Below, piece after piece: positions 34,500 through 43,576 of a DNA stretch of 64,000 bases (position 1 is its first letter; each line of letters begins with the position of its first letter). Below the pieces are notes generated by a model. It was not told the origin of the DNA, did not search any database, and saw only the letters and a list, made by a program, of their open reading frames with translations. The stretch is taken from NCBI GenBank assembly GCA_019359435.1, contig JAHHHI010000090.1, positions 1 through 64,000 of the forward strand. The letters are read 5' to 3'. A program made the position numbers and the translations under genes. The stretch comes from Kaiparowitsia implicata GSE-PSE-MK54-09C (GTDB taxonomy: Bacteria > Cyanobacteriota > Cyanobacteriia > Elainellales > Elainellaceae).

Positions 34500-36092
34500 C
34501 TACGGCGAGACAACCTTGTGTTCTATCCCAAGCTGCTGTTGCCAAGTCTGAAGTGCATCGCGATGGATGGTGAGCCACGGTAACTGCGTGGCTTGGGCGA
34601 GCTGCGCGCAGTCGTCATATTCTGGATGCGCGTTGAGAAGTTCGCCGCTGTTGGGATGCCTCGCTACCTTGACCCGCACGGTGCCGTAGGGCAAGTGAAT
34701 GGACTGAATCGCCCGATCTAGGATGGTGCGCTGTTGGACGGAGCGGCGAATCCCCAGAGTGGTGGTTTCTTCAAACAAAATGCGCTCGCAGGTGTTGGCC
34801 TGATCAGGCAGGCAAATGACGGTGATGAGCGTGCCCAGCCGCGATTTTTTCATCGTGACGGGTTGGGTAAATACGTCGAGCGCGCCCTGGCTGAGCAGGG
34901 TGGCCGTGGCATAGGCGATCGCCTGGGGGGTGACATCATCAATCTGTGTTTCTAATACAATCACCGTTTGGGGTGCGGTTGCGGCTGTCTCTTTTGAGGC
35001 TGGGCTGGGGGTTGACCCTAAGTCCACATCTGATTCTGAGCTGGGATCTGGGATTGGGGTGTCTGGGAATGCGGTGTTAGAGCGATCGGTGGATTGCGGC
35101 TCTGGTGGGGTGGGGTGCGGATGGACATGCGGGTGCCGTGCTGTGTGGGGGCGATCGCCCCTCGGTTCATCAGATTCGCCAATCCATAGCCGCAAAATAT
35201 TGGGAATTTGCAGATCGCGCGAGCCTGCCCCCAAGCCAATGCCCTGGAGCCGCATGGGCGGGGGGGCTCCAAAGTCCTGCGCTAGTGTGGTGGCGATCGC
35301 CGCCCCCGTCGGGGTGACCAACTCCCGCTCAATGCCATTGCTATAAATCGGAACCTGGCGCATTTCAAACAGTTTCAGCACCGCCGGGGCCGGTACCGGA
35401 ATGCGCCCATGCGCCGCCCACAGGGTGCCACCGCCCACTGGCAAGGCCGAGCAGTAGATCGCCTCAATGCCCAGCCAGTCTAGCCCCAAGCAGGTGCCCA
35501 CCACATCCACTAGGGCATCTGTTGCGCCCACTTCGTGAAAGTGAATCTGATCTGCGGCTTTGCCATGCACTGTGCCCTCTGCCTCAGCAAGTTGCTGAAA
35601 AATGGCCAAACTCCAGGCCTCTACCTGGGCGGGCAGGTGGCCTGCGCGAATCAACGCTGCAATATCGGCGAGGGTGCGCGTGTGGGTATGAGCCGCCTCT
35701 GCGCCGTTAGAATGCGCGTGGGCGTGAGTATGGGAATGGGAGTGGGCGTGAGTGTGGGAATGGGCGATCGCCCCGGTTGTCGTGTGAGTCGATTCAGCCT
35801 GAGTCGCCGCATGGGATTGCTCATGCACAAAGGTATAGTGTGGGTCGACCCCCGCCTCCCAATTGGGCGGATCAACCATCCCTGCCGCTTTCAGCAACTC
35901 CACATGCACCTTCGTTGCCGCCTGCCCGTTTCGCAGCACCGATTCTACCCGCAGCTCAAACTCTTGCCCCACGCTCAACCGCCGCAGCTGTTGCACAATA
36001 TAGTCCAGCGGCACGCCAGCATGAACCAGTGCCCCCAGGCACATATCGCCCGCAAGACCCGTCGGGCAATCGAGATAGGCCAGTTTAGTCAT
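34500..36092 (-). CDS. larC: Nickel-pincer cofactor synthesis protein LarC (DUF111)
   Basis: About 530 residues. LarC inserts nickel into the pincer nucleotide cofactor of lactate racemase-type enzymes. It starts MTKLAYLDCPTGLAGDMCLG and has FHEVGATDALVDVVGTCLGL, the LarC core, and a C-terminal part (VVLETQIDDVTPQAIAYATA, FEETTTLGIRR). In Lactobacillus larC is made by frameshifting; here it is one frame. Two His-rich inserts are odd: AHSHTHAHSHSHTHAHAHS near residue 120 and HTARHPHVHPHP before the C-terminal part, both probably nickel-binding. The ATG at 36092 is chosen; 36098 is equally possible. larB and larE are not adjacent. Confidence 0.9.
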   Translation of the reverse strand: MTKLAYLDCPTGLAGDMCLGALVHAGVPLDYIVQQLRRLSVGQEFELRVESVLRNGQAATKVHVELLKAAGMVDPPNWEAGVDPHYTFVHEQSHAATQAESTHTTTGAIAHSHTHAHSHSHTHAHAHSNGAEAAHTHTRTLADIAALIRAGHLPAQVEAWSLAIFQQLAEAEGTVHGKAADQIHFHEVGATDALVDVVGTCLGLDWLGIEAIYCSALPVGGGTLWAAHGRIPVPAPAVLKLFEMRQVPIYSNGIERELVTPTGAAIATTLAQDFGAPPPMRLQGIGLGAGSRDLQIPNILRLWIGESDEPRGDRPHTARHPHVHPHPTPPEPQSTDRSNTAFPDTPIPDPSSESDVDLGSTPSPASKETAATAPQTVIVLETQIDDVTPQAIAYATATLLSQGALDVFTQPVTMKKSRLGTLITVICLPDQANTCERILFEETTTLGIRRSVQQRTILDRAIQSIHLPYGTVRVKVARHPNSGELLNAHPEYDDCAQLAQATQLPWLTIHRDALQTWQQQLGIEHKVVSP

Positions 36093-36313
36093 ACCCATAA
36101 ACCCTGTGTGTTGAGGGATAGTGAATCGCACCATCAAAGGCAAGGTGTAACCCCCCTGCCGCAGAATAGCAAGCGGCGATCGCCCATCCCAGTCTAAGAT
36201 CAGAGAACGTGCCAAGCGATACAGCCTCAAGCTATGCAAATCGAGGATGGCTTCGCATCTGCATGGCTTCGCGCTTACGCTTTTAATTGTAAGTTTCTTA
36301 TCTATTAAGTTCG

Positions 36314-36967
36314 ATGGCAAAGGTCTACAGCCTGCATCCCAAAGATCCACAAACGCGCAACGTCGATCAAATCTGCGCCGCATTGCGGCAGGGAGCCGTG
36401 ATGCTCTACCCCACGGATACGGTTTATGCCATCGGCTGCGACCTAAACTCTAAGCCCGCCATCGACCGCGTCCGCAGCATCAAGCGCCTAGCAAACGACA
36501 AACCCCTGACCTTCCTTTGCTCGTCGCTTTCTAACATTGCCAGCTACGCCTACGTCAGCGATCCGGCCTATCGGCTGCTCAAGCGGTTGATCCCCGGCCC
36601 CTACACCTTCTTGCTGCCCGCCACTAAACTTGTGCCCAAGCTGGTGATGGAACCCAAGCGGCGCACCACAGGCATTCGTGTGCCCGACCATGCGATTAGT
36701 CAGGCGCTGCTCAGCGCGCTCGATCGCCCCATCATCTCAACGTCAGCCGCCTCTAGCTTGGATACGGAGGAGCGCTACCTGTCAAAAGCAGAGCTATTTG
36801 ACGAGTTGGAAAACCGCGTCGATATTATCATTGATAACGATCTGCCGATGGAATGGCAGGTGTCTACCGTGCTTGATCTAACCGGAAATGAGCCCTGGGC
36901 TGTGCGTCGGGGGCTAGGCTGGGACGCAGTGGCCGACTGGGTATCGGAAGAAGAACCGATGTCGTAA
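36314..36967 (+). CDS. tsaC: L-threonylcarbamoyladenylate synthase (Sua5/YrdC type)
   Basis: A 217-residue enzyme that makes threonylcarbamoyl-AMP for t6A37 tRNA modification. The YrdC motifs are clear: GAVMLYPTDTVYAIGCDLNS, the KR/ATP-binding segment SIKRLANDKPLTFLC, the loop PGPYTFLLPATK and the end TGIRVPDHAISQ...STSAAS. No C-terminal Sua5 domain is present. It is divergent from larC and followed by hisH. Confidence 0.9.
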   Translation: MAKVYSLHPKDPQTRNVDQICAALRQGAVMLYPTDTVYAIGCDLNSKPAIDRVRSIKRLANDKPLTFLCSSLSNIASYAYVSDPAYRLLKRLIPGPYTFLLPATKLVPKLVMEPKRRTTGIRVPDHAISQALLSALDRPIISTSAASSLDTEERYLSKAELFDELENRVDIIIDNDLPMEWQVSTVLDLTGNEPWAVRRGLGWDAVADWVSEEEPMS

Positions 36968-37202
36968 GAGAGCGTTGGGGAGACAGAGTGAGGGGGAGGG
37001 TATACAGTTTCAGGTAAGGATTCAAAGGATAGGGTTTGAGGTTTACGGTGCAGGAGATACGGTTTACGGGATGCCTTCAACCTTGCATCTCATACTTTGC
37101 ACCTCACACCTTCTATCCTGCTTGGGGATTCATTTGGGACGGCCAGTAATGGCAAGACAAAACGATACAATAGTGGCTTCTAGGCGAGCACTGGAGAATA
37201 AC

Positions 37203-37856
37203 ATGGCACGCATTGCAGTCGTAGACTATGACATGGGCAACCTGCATTCCGCCTGCAAAGGGCTAGAGCAGGCTGGGGCATCTCCCATCGTGACGGATTC
37301 TGCAAACGAACTGCTGCATGCAGATGCGGTTGTGTTGCCGGGGGTCGGCGCGTTTGACCCTGCCATTCAGCATTTGCGATCGCGCGACCTCATCCAACCC
37401 TTGCGAGATGTGATCGCCAGCGGCACACCGTTTCTGGGCATTTGTCTAGGCTTGCAAATTTTATTAGACGGCAGCGAAGAAGGCCATGAGCTCGGCTTGG
37501 GCGTTGTGCCTGGCATGGTGCAGCGATTCCGTCCAGAACCCGGCATCACCATTCCCCACATGGGCTGGAATCAGTTGCAGATGACGCAGCCTGCTCTGGC
37601 GCTGTGGCGCAAGCTCCCCGTCGATCCCTGGATGTATTTTGTGCATTCATTTTATGCCGCGCCTGCAGATGCAGACATGAATGCCGCCACGATTACCCAC
37701 GGGAGCCAAACGGTGACAGCGGCGATCGCCCGCGATAACCTCATGGCCGTGCAGTTTCATCCTGAAAAATCTTCTACGGCGGGGCTGCAAATTCTGGCGA
37801 ATTTTGTGGCGCTGGTCAACGCTGCGCAACTGGCGTCTGCCACTGCAACCCGATGA
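37203..37856 (+). CDS. hisH: Imidazole glycerol phosphate synthase glutaminase subunit
   Basis: A 217-residue class I glutaminase supplying ammonia to HisF in histidine synthesis. It starts MARIAVVDYDMGNLHSACKG, has the nucleophile C81 in FLGICLGLQILLDGSEE, the oxyanion motif LPGVGAF, and the His/Glu pair in AVQFHPEKSS. GGAG precedes the ATG at 37203. The TGA overlaps the ATG of rsmD in ATGA, so the two are translationally coupled. hisF is not in the window. Confidence 0.95.
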   Translation: MARIAVVDYDMGNLHSACKGLEQAGASPIVTDSANELLHADAVVLPGVGAFDPAIQHLRSRDLIQPLRDVIASGTPFLGICLGLQILLDGSEEGHELGLGVVPGMVQRFRPEPGITIPHMGWNQLQMTQPALALWRKLPVDPWMYFVHSFYAAPADADMNAATITHGSQTVTAAIARDNLMAVQFHPEKSSTAGLQILANFVALVNAAQLASATATR

Positions 37857-38488
37857 GCCTTCGCATTTACGGCAACCGTCCCCTCAAGACCCTGCCGGGG
37901 CTCGCCACGCGCCCGACGCCATCGCGGGTGCGTGAGGCGTTGTTCAACATCTGGCAGGGGCGCGTGGCGGGCTGTCGTTGGCTTGATCTCTGCAGCGGCA
38001 GTGGCTCAATGGGAGCCGAAGCGCTGTGTCGTGGAGCGGCGGCAGTGGTGGGCATTGAGCAGTCGAGCCGCGCCTGTGGCGTGATTCGCGAAAATTGGAC
38101 GCGGCTGGCTACATCAGACCAATCGGTCACGCTGCTGCGAGGGGATGTGGTGCAGCGGCTATCGTCCTTGGCAGGCCAGCAGTTTGACCGCATCTATTTT
38201 GATCCACCCTATGCCAGCGGCCTCTATGAACCCGTGATCGGGGCGATCGCCCACCACCGCCTTCTTGCCTCCGGGGGAGAACTAGCGATGGAGCACAGCC
38301 CAGATCGCTGGGCGCAGGCAGACCTCGCCCACTGGCAGGCCCAGGTGCCCTCATTAGACGTTTGCCGCCAGAAGACCTACGGCAATACTGCATTAACGTT
38401 TTGGCACAGGGCGATCGCCCCGTCTAGCTCCCCCGCTGAAACCACCGAGTGGGAATCTCCTGATGCATCTCCCGATCAATCTTCCTAA
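37853..38488 (+). CDS. rsmD: 16S rRNA (guanine966-N2)-methyltransferase
   Basis: A 211-residue SAM-dependent methyltransferase. The N-terminal RIYGNRPLKTLPGLATRPTP and VREALFNIW are RsmD signatures; motif I is WLDLCSGSGSMGAEALCRGA, and the catalytic motif IV is IYFDPPYASG. It overlaps hisH by four bases and pgsA by 26 bases, showing a compact operon. A ~25-residue Ser/Pro/Glu-rich tail is longer than usual and may exist because the pgsA start lies inside it. Confidence 0.93.
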   Translation: MSLRIYGNRPLKTLPGLATRPTPSRVREALFNIWQGRVAGCRWLDLCSGSGSMGAEALCRGAAAVVGIEQSSRACGVIRENWTRLATSDQSVTLLRGDVVQRLSSLAGQQFDRIYFDPPYASGLYEPVIGAIAHHRLLASGGELAMEHSPDRWAQADLAHWQAQVPSLDVCRQKTYGNTALTFWHRAIAPSSSPAETTEWESPDASPDQSS

Positions 38489-39002
38489 CCTGATCACCCT
38501 ATCGCGACTGCTCGGCGTGCCATTCCTGCTATGGCTGCTGGTGCAGCCCACCGCCCAGCAGCGCTGGATCGCGCTAGGGGTTTTCTTAATTGCCGCAGGG
38601 ACTGATTGGCTGGATGGATATCTCGCACGGCGGCTCAACCAAATCACCGACTTGGGCAAATTTCTTGACCCGCTAGTGGATAAACTGCTGGTGTTTGCCC
38701 CATTTTTGTCATTGATTGAGCTGGGACAAGTACCCGCCTGGAGCGTCTTTTTGATTTTGGCCCGCGAGCTAACCATCGCCGGTTGGCGAGTCAACCAGCC
38801 CAAAATCTCGGGCGCAAACCTGTGGGGCAAGCTAAAAACTGTCAGCCAGATTGGGGCGATCGCCCTCCTGATTGCGCCCCCTACTGCCGAGAGTGCGATC
38901 GCCCAGATCGCCTATTGGAGCGCTGTTGTCCTGACCCTCATCTCAGGAGCCATCTACCTCGTCCCATCTCAGAGCAGTAATCAGAACAGCATCCAGGGGT
39001 AA
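38463..39002 (+). CDS. pgsA: CDP-diacylglycerol-glycerol-3-phosphate 3-phosphatidyltransferase
   Basis: A 179-residue membrane enzyme making phosphatidylglycerol phosphate, precursor of the PG needed by photosystems. The CDP-alcohol phosphotransferase motif DGx2ARx8Gx3Dx3D is intact: DWLDGYLARRLNQITDLGKF then LDPLVDK. It starts MHLPINLPNLITLSRLLGVP, with further membrane segments to the C-terminus. It overlaps rsmD by 26 nt, so it is probably coexpressed with hisH and rsmD. Confidence 0.95.
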   Translation: MHLPINLPNLITLSRLLGVPFLLWLLVQPTAQQRWIALGVFLIAAGTDWLDGYLARRLNQITDLGKFLDPLVDKLLVFAPFLSLIELGQVPAWSVFLILARELTIAGWRVNQPKISGANLWGKLKTVSQIGAIALLIAPPTAESAIAQIAYWSAVVLTLISGAIYLVPSQSSNQNSIQG

Positions 39003-39050
39003 CCAACTTCATCAGCACCCCAGCCACTCGTCGTAATTTTTAGAAAAAAA

Positions 39051-40145
39051 TTATGACTCAGCCGTCCAATTTACCCAATCTTGAGGCTTAAGAAACACCT
39101 CATACAGCTCTGCTTCAGGAGTGTCCGGCTCAGGTTGGTAGCTGTATTCCCAGCGCACCAGCGGCGGCAGCGACATTAAGATAGATTCGGTACGCCCGTT
39201 GGTTTGCAGCCCAAAGATGGTGCCCCGGTCATAGACCAGGTTGAACTCCACATAGCGGCCTCGGCGATAGAGCTGAAAATCGCGCTGGCGATCGCCATAC
39301 ACATCCTCCTTATGCTTCTCTGCAATGGGCACATAGGCTGGCAAAAAGGAGTTGCCGCAGTCCTGCACAAATGCAAACAGGTCGCCCCAATTGCGCCCGT
39401 CAACCTTGCCAGCTTGCTGGCTGTAGTTGGCCGCTGGCGTGTCGCTATGAGAGCCTGGATAAGACACCGGATACAGGATTCCCTGAGTGTCTTGATAGTC
39501 GAAGAAAATACCGCCTACACCGCGCGTCTCTTTGCGGTGCTTTAGGTAAAAATATTCGTCACACCATAGCTTAAACGCCGGGTAGTAATGCGGGTTGTGG
39601 CGATCGCACGCTGCTTTGATCGTGCGATGAAAATGCGCCGCATCATCTCTAAAGGGATAGTAAGGCGTTAGATCAATGCCGCCGCCAAACCACCACACCG
39701 AGCCAGCCTCAAAGTAGCGATAGTTGAGGTGCACCGTGGGAATGTAGGGGTTTCGGGGATGCAGCACCATCGACGTGCCCGTGGCGTAGAAGCCATGCCC
39801 CGCCGCCTCGGGACGCTGCACCAAAATCGAGGGGGGCAAATCCTTACCCCACACCTCAGAAAAGTTGACGCCGCCTTGCTCAAACACCTCGCCGCCCTTC
39901 ATGACGCGCGATCGCCCGCCACCCCCTTCGTCGCGCACCCAGCTATCTTCTTGAAATTGCCCACCGCCATCCAGCGTTTCCAGGCCATCACAGATGCTGT
40001 CCTGCAATTGCTTCAAGAAGGCACTCACCCGCTCGCGAGAATCAGAAGGAGGCAAGGCATTGCTGCCCTGAGGCGCACCCGCTGCATTCCCAGAGGCATT
40101 CGACGAAGATTGAAACGTCACGTCAGAGGTTGAAAAATTAGCCAT
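39051..40145 (-). CDS. hemF: Oxygen-dependent coproporphyrinogen III oxidase
   Basis: A ~364-residue enzyme that decarboxylates coproporphyrinogen III to protoporphyrinogen IX with O2, leading to heme and chlorophyll. Signatures are [60 protein letters not shown] and [15 protein letters not shown]. The first ~45 residues (polar, Ser/Asn/Ala-rich) precede the conserved region. The ATG at 40145 is preferred to 40163 (alternative). Confidence 0.96.
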   Translation of the reverse strand: MANFSTSDVTFQSSSNASGNAAGAPQGSNALPPSDSRERVSAFLKQLQDSICDGLETLDGGGQFQEDSWVRDEGGGGRSRVMKGGEVFEQGGVNFSEVWGKDLPPSILVQRPEAAGHGFYATGTSMVLHPRNPYIPTVHLNYRYFEAGSVWWFGGGIDLTPYYPFRDDAAHFHRTIKAACDRHNPHYYPAFKLWCDEYFYLKHRKETRGVGGIFFDYQDTQGILYPVSYPGSHSDTPAANYSQQAGKVDGRNWGDLFAFVQDCGNSFLPAYVPIAEKHKEDVYGDRQRDFQLYRRGRYVEFNLVYDRGTIFGLQTNGRTESILMSLPPLVRWEYSYQPEPDTPEAELYEVFLKPQDWVNWTAES

Positions 40146-40163
40146 AACCCAACAGCTGCTCAC

Positions 40164-40961
40164 AAGTCAGGATCTAGCCTAGCCCGGATTGCACCCCAAA
40201 CAGTCCCCACTCGCGGAATGTAAACAAGTTGCAACATGACCCCCACGATTCTTAACCGTATGCGCCATCCGTTCACCCACTCCCTGCGCTTCAGAGCGTG
40301 AATGCCGCTCAGGTTAAGGGCTTCTGGTAAATGAGTCCCGTTCGCAATTCTCAAACTTTCAGGAGACTCCGACGCCCCATTCACTCCACTACAATGGGGA
40401 CTTGGGAGAAGATTTGGGAACAGAATCTAGGTGTTCTCAAAATGCCACCTAAACCGAAACTGCGCGCCGCGCATCTTCATTCTGGGACGTGGGCAACCCG
40501 TCTGGACGCACAACCTAAAGCGGAGGCCCAAACGTTCTAGCACAAGAACGGAATGATCTCTCTTACCCAAACCCAGGCCAGAACCCCTTGCCTACCAACG
40601 ACTTCAGGCTGTGAGAAATGTAGTTAAGAAGTGCAGTGGACTATACAGGAATGACACTGGAATAAGGTTGGTGGGCAGTGCCCACCCTACGGCAGATCAA
40701 GGTTGTTGACGATTTGCGAAGGTTGTTTTCAGCTTATTTCAGTGGCATTTAACTATACAGTGCTCTGAGAACAGTGCTCTGAGAAACTTTCTAGAAGGTT
40801 AGGGTGTGGATGGGAATGCGTAAGGCGCAAAAAGGCGGATTGAGATGAAGGGGCGATCCCTAAGATAAGACGCTTTGTTCGATGCTGACGCCGAGAGGGC
40901 TATGAATGGTGCAGAGCAAGCGTTTCAGATTGGTGTGAGGCAATGCTGTAGGAGTGGAGTG
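40164..40961. other. ~800-bp spacer with small repeats
   Basis: No convincing gene. It contains GGTGGGCAGTGCCCACC (40670-40686), a 17-nt palindrome, and a direct repeat AGTGCTCTGAGAA twice around 40757-40785. The proximal part should hold the hemF promoter, and AGGAG at 40950-40954 serves the next gene. Confidence 0.4.
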
Positions 40962-41561
40962 ATGATAGGCTGCTGGTTCAAACAATCGCATCGGGCCGAG
41001 AACCGCTGGGTGCAACCATTAGTGGAAACCTACCACGCCGTGAGTACGGCGTCGGTTGATGAACTTTGGCTCAAAGTCACCAACCTGGCGGATATGTCCT
41101 GGCATCCGATTATCGCCAGCACAAATGTGCCGCAGGGTCTCATCCCCAAACCGGGATTGATCTATAAGGCATTTACGCGATTGCTGCCCATTTTCCCGGT
41201 GCAGATTTTTGTAGAGCGGGTGCTGCCCCGGCAGTTGCTCAGCATTCGGGTGCTGGCGCTACCGGGTGTAGAAGAGCACATCACCTACCGCGTTGAGTCT
41301 ACGCTATGTGGCACGCAGGTGTCTTATTCTGTGACGCTGCGGGGCTGGCTATCGCCGCTAGTATGGTCGCTCACTCGCCGCTATGCCGCTCGCGTGGCCG
41401 CAGAACTAGCCCAGGCTGCTGAAGAGGCAGACCCTAACTCAGTGCCCTCGCTGAAGCCCAGCACACGGCGATCTGCTTACCCAGACCTATTTGCGGCGAT
41501 CGCCCTATCACTGGGGTTGGGGACTCTGCTCTCCCAAATGCCACAATCCCCCATGTTCTAG
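40962..41561 (+). CDS. SRPBCC/polyketide-cyclase-like protein
   Basis: About 199 residues. The segment VETYHAVSTASVDELWLKVT with NLADMSWHPIIASTNVP matches the start of SRPBCC polyketide-cyclase-like domains, and ITYRVESTLCGTQVSYSVTL fits the later strands. A C-terminal hydrophobic stretch (LFAAIALSLGLGTLLSQ) may be a membrane anchor. The ATG at 40962 has AGGAG eight bases upstream, better than the upstream starts. Ligand unknown. Confidence 0.75.
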   Translation: MIGCWFKQSHRAENRWVQPLVETYHAVSTASVDELWLKVTNLADMSWHPIIASTNVPQGLIPKPGLIYKAFTRLLPIFPVQIFVERVLPRQLLSIRVLALPGVEEHITYRVESTLCGTQVSYSVTLRGWLSPLVWSLTRRYAARVAAELAQAAEEADPNSVPSLKPSTRRSAYPDLFAAIALSLGLGTLLSQMPQSPMF

Positions 41562-41660
41562 TGCTTCTGGTGCGCTAAATTGACAGATCGCGCCCTGATG
41601 ATGAACCGCTACCGACTCACTAAATCAATACACTAGCTAAGAGCAGCTAAATAAACACAC

Positions 41661-42104
41661 ATGGATGACTGGCAAGCAGATTGGGAACGACTAGTAGCAA
41701 CAGTATCGCGTGACCTTGGGCAGTGGGTGGATGAAGTTGCCCAAGGGGTAGATGACGCAGCGGAGGCTGTTGTCGACTTCTCTGACGATGTGTCTAAGCG
41801 ACTTGATGAGGCGATCGCCCCTCGCTTAGACGAGTTCGACCAGGAAATGCAGGGGTTTATGGAACCCTTGATAGATCCGCTGGTGGAGTGGTTGAGCACT
41901 GTTGAAGCCACATTAATGGGAGCTACAGCCCCCATCAATCAAACCGTTGACCCAATTCTAAACGAGCACTCGGCCTGTGTCGGCTGCCGCAACTATCATG
42001 GGCAAAGCTATAGCGGTCATATGCTGGTGTGTGCCATGCACCCCTATGGCTGGGATGATGACCAGTGTCCTGATTTTGAATCGACCTGGGGCGATCGCCC
42101 TTAA
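41661..42104 (+). CDS. Conserved-type cyanobacterial protein with C-terminal Cys cluster
   Basis: A 147-residue acidic protein. Residues 1-90 are helical and rich in D/E/V/A (VDEVAQGVDDAAEAVVDFSD), probably a coiled coil. The C-terminus has CVGCRNYHGQSYSGHML then VCAMHPYGWDDDQCPDFE, four cysteines plus histidines spaced like a metal-binding site. I recognise the type from cyanobacterial genomes but know no function. It stands alone, convergent with era. Confidence 0.75.
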   Translation: MDDWQADWERLVATVSRDLGQWVDEVAQGVDDAAEAVVDFSDDVSKRLDEAIAPRLDEFDQEMQGFMEPLIDPLVEWLSTVEATLMGATAPINQTVDPILNEHSACVGCRNYHGQSYSGHMLVCAMHPYGWDDDQCPDFESTWGDRP

Positions 42105-42197
42105 TTCTTCTCGCAGTCGCGTTCAGAGCACTGATGGATGGGCTTACCCTTGCTGTGCAGTGCGGGCACGCCGGGTTGACCGAGGCGGGCGATCGCC

Positions 42198-43160
42198 CTA
42201 CCCTTCTACTCGATAGCCCAGATCTGCCAAGCGCAGGCGCGACTGCCGCCACTTGGGCTGCACCTTCACAAATAGCTCTAGATACACTTTACCCATCACC
42301 ATCTTTTGAATTTGCATCCGGGCCTCGGTGCCAATTTGCTTTAGCATTGACCCACCTTTGCCGATGAGGATGCCCTTTTGGGAGGTGCGCTCTACATGCA
42401 CGGTGGCAGACACATGGGTGATATCGGGCTGTTCATCAACCCGCTCAATGGCGATCGCCACTGAATGGGGCACCTCGTCTCGGGTGAGCAGCAGCACCTG
42501 TTCCCGAATCAGCTCGGCCATGATGAAGCGCTCTGGCTGGTCGGTCACTAAATCCGGTGGATAGTAGTAGGGCCCTGGCTCTAGATACTGAATGAGCTGG
42601 GCTTGCAGGGCGTCTAATCCTGCCCCCGTTATCGCCGAAAACTTGAAGACTGGCCAGGAATGATCGCCCGTGAGAGCCTGGTAGCTCGGGTCAATATCTG
42701 GGCGATCGCCCGGCTGAGCATCAGCCTTATTGATGCCGAGGACGACCGGCGTAGTGATGTGGTCTAACAGAGCCGATACAAAGCGATCGCCCCCACCGGC
42801 TTCGACCGTTCCATCCACCACAAACAACACCACATCTACAGAGTCGATGGCAATGCGGGCGTTTTTCACCAGCACCTTGCCGAGCTCATGGTGGGGCTTG
42901 TGGATGCCGGGCGTATCAACCAAAATGAGCTGCGCCTCGGGAGTGGTGAGAACGCCCCGCAGCCGATTGCGCGTGGTTTGGGCAACCGGAGAGGTAATGG
43001 CTATTTTTTGTCCCACGAGCTGGTTCATGAGAGTCGATTTGCCCACATTGGGTCGCCCCACAATGCCCACAAACCCCGACCGAAACCCCGGAGGCGCAGT
43101 GGGAATCGAGACTAAATCGGGTAGCACAGCGGGTTGAGACGGACTTAAATGACTATCCAT
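42198..43160 (-). CDS. era: GTPase Era (16S rRNA/30S assembly)
   Basis: About 320 residues. G1 is GRPNVGKSTLMNQLV, G3 is LVDTPGIHKPHHELGK and G4 is GINKADA, followed by the C-terminal KH domain (KGILIGKGGSMLKQIGTEAR) that binds 16S rRNA near its 3' end. The start at 43160 (MDSHLSPSQP) is chosen because GTPase homology begins about 25 residues later; an upstream frame to 43262 is rejected. It is essential in most bacteria for 30S maturation. Confidence 0.95.
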   Translation of the reverse strand: MDSHLSPSQPAVLPDLVSIPTAPPGFRSGFVGIVGRPNVGKSTLMNQLVGQKIAITSPVAQTTRNRLRGVLTTPEAQLILVDTPGIHKPHHELGKVLVKNARIAIDSVDVVLFVVDGTVEAGGGDRFVSALLDHITTPVVLGINKADAQPGDRPDIDPSYQALTGDHSWPVFKFSAITGAGLDALQAQLIQYLEPGPYYYPPDLVTDQPERFIMAELIREQVLLLTRDEVPHSVAIAIERVDEQPDITHVSATVHVERTSQKGILIGKGGSMLKQIGTEARMQIQKMVMGKVYLELFVKVQPKWRQSRLRLADLGYRVEG

Positions 43161-43576
43161 AAATCGGCCAGACACCAACAAGTAAGGGATACGACGGGGA
43201 CAATTGGCCGCAAAGCAAGGGCAACGAACGTGGCACAATAACTTTATCAGCGATACCACCATGGTAGTGGTGTTGATGTCGGGATGTTTCGTTACAGCTA
43301 CGCTGGTGCTGCAAAACCATGAATTTCGAGGGCGACCTCTCCGTGTAATTGGATAATCGGATAATCGGAAGGTTAAATGTCGTTGATAGTCCGCGGGCCG
43401 GGTTGAGCTAGCGGTGTTGATTTAACGGTTGGATTTACCAGTTGATTTAGAGTGGAGATAGAAACGAAAGGTCTTGCCGGGACTGGCGCATCATGCAGGA
43501 TGGTGGCCTAGAGCAATCAGGGAGGCCGGGGAGCATTGCTACCGTTGAACTTGGCGCTGTTTTTGTCATATTGCAC
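43161..43576. other. Divergent spacer between era and the helical-repeat gene
   Basis: 416 bp. Contains ATTGGATAATCGGATAATCGG near 43350, a short direct repeat. The rest should hold both promoters. No gene seen. Confidence 0.35.
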
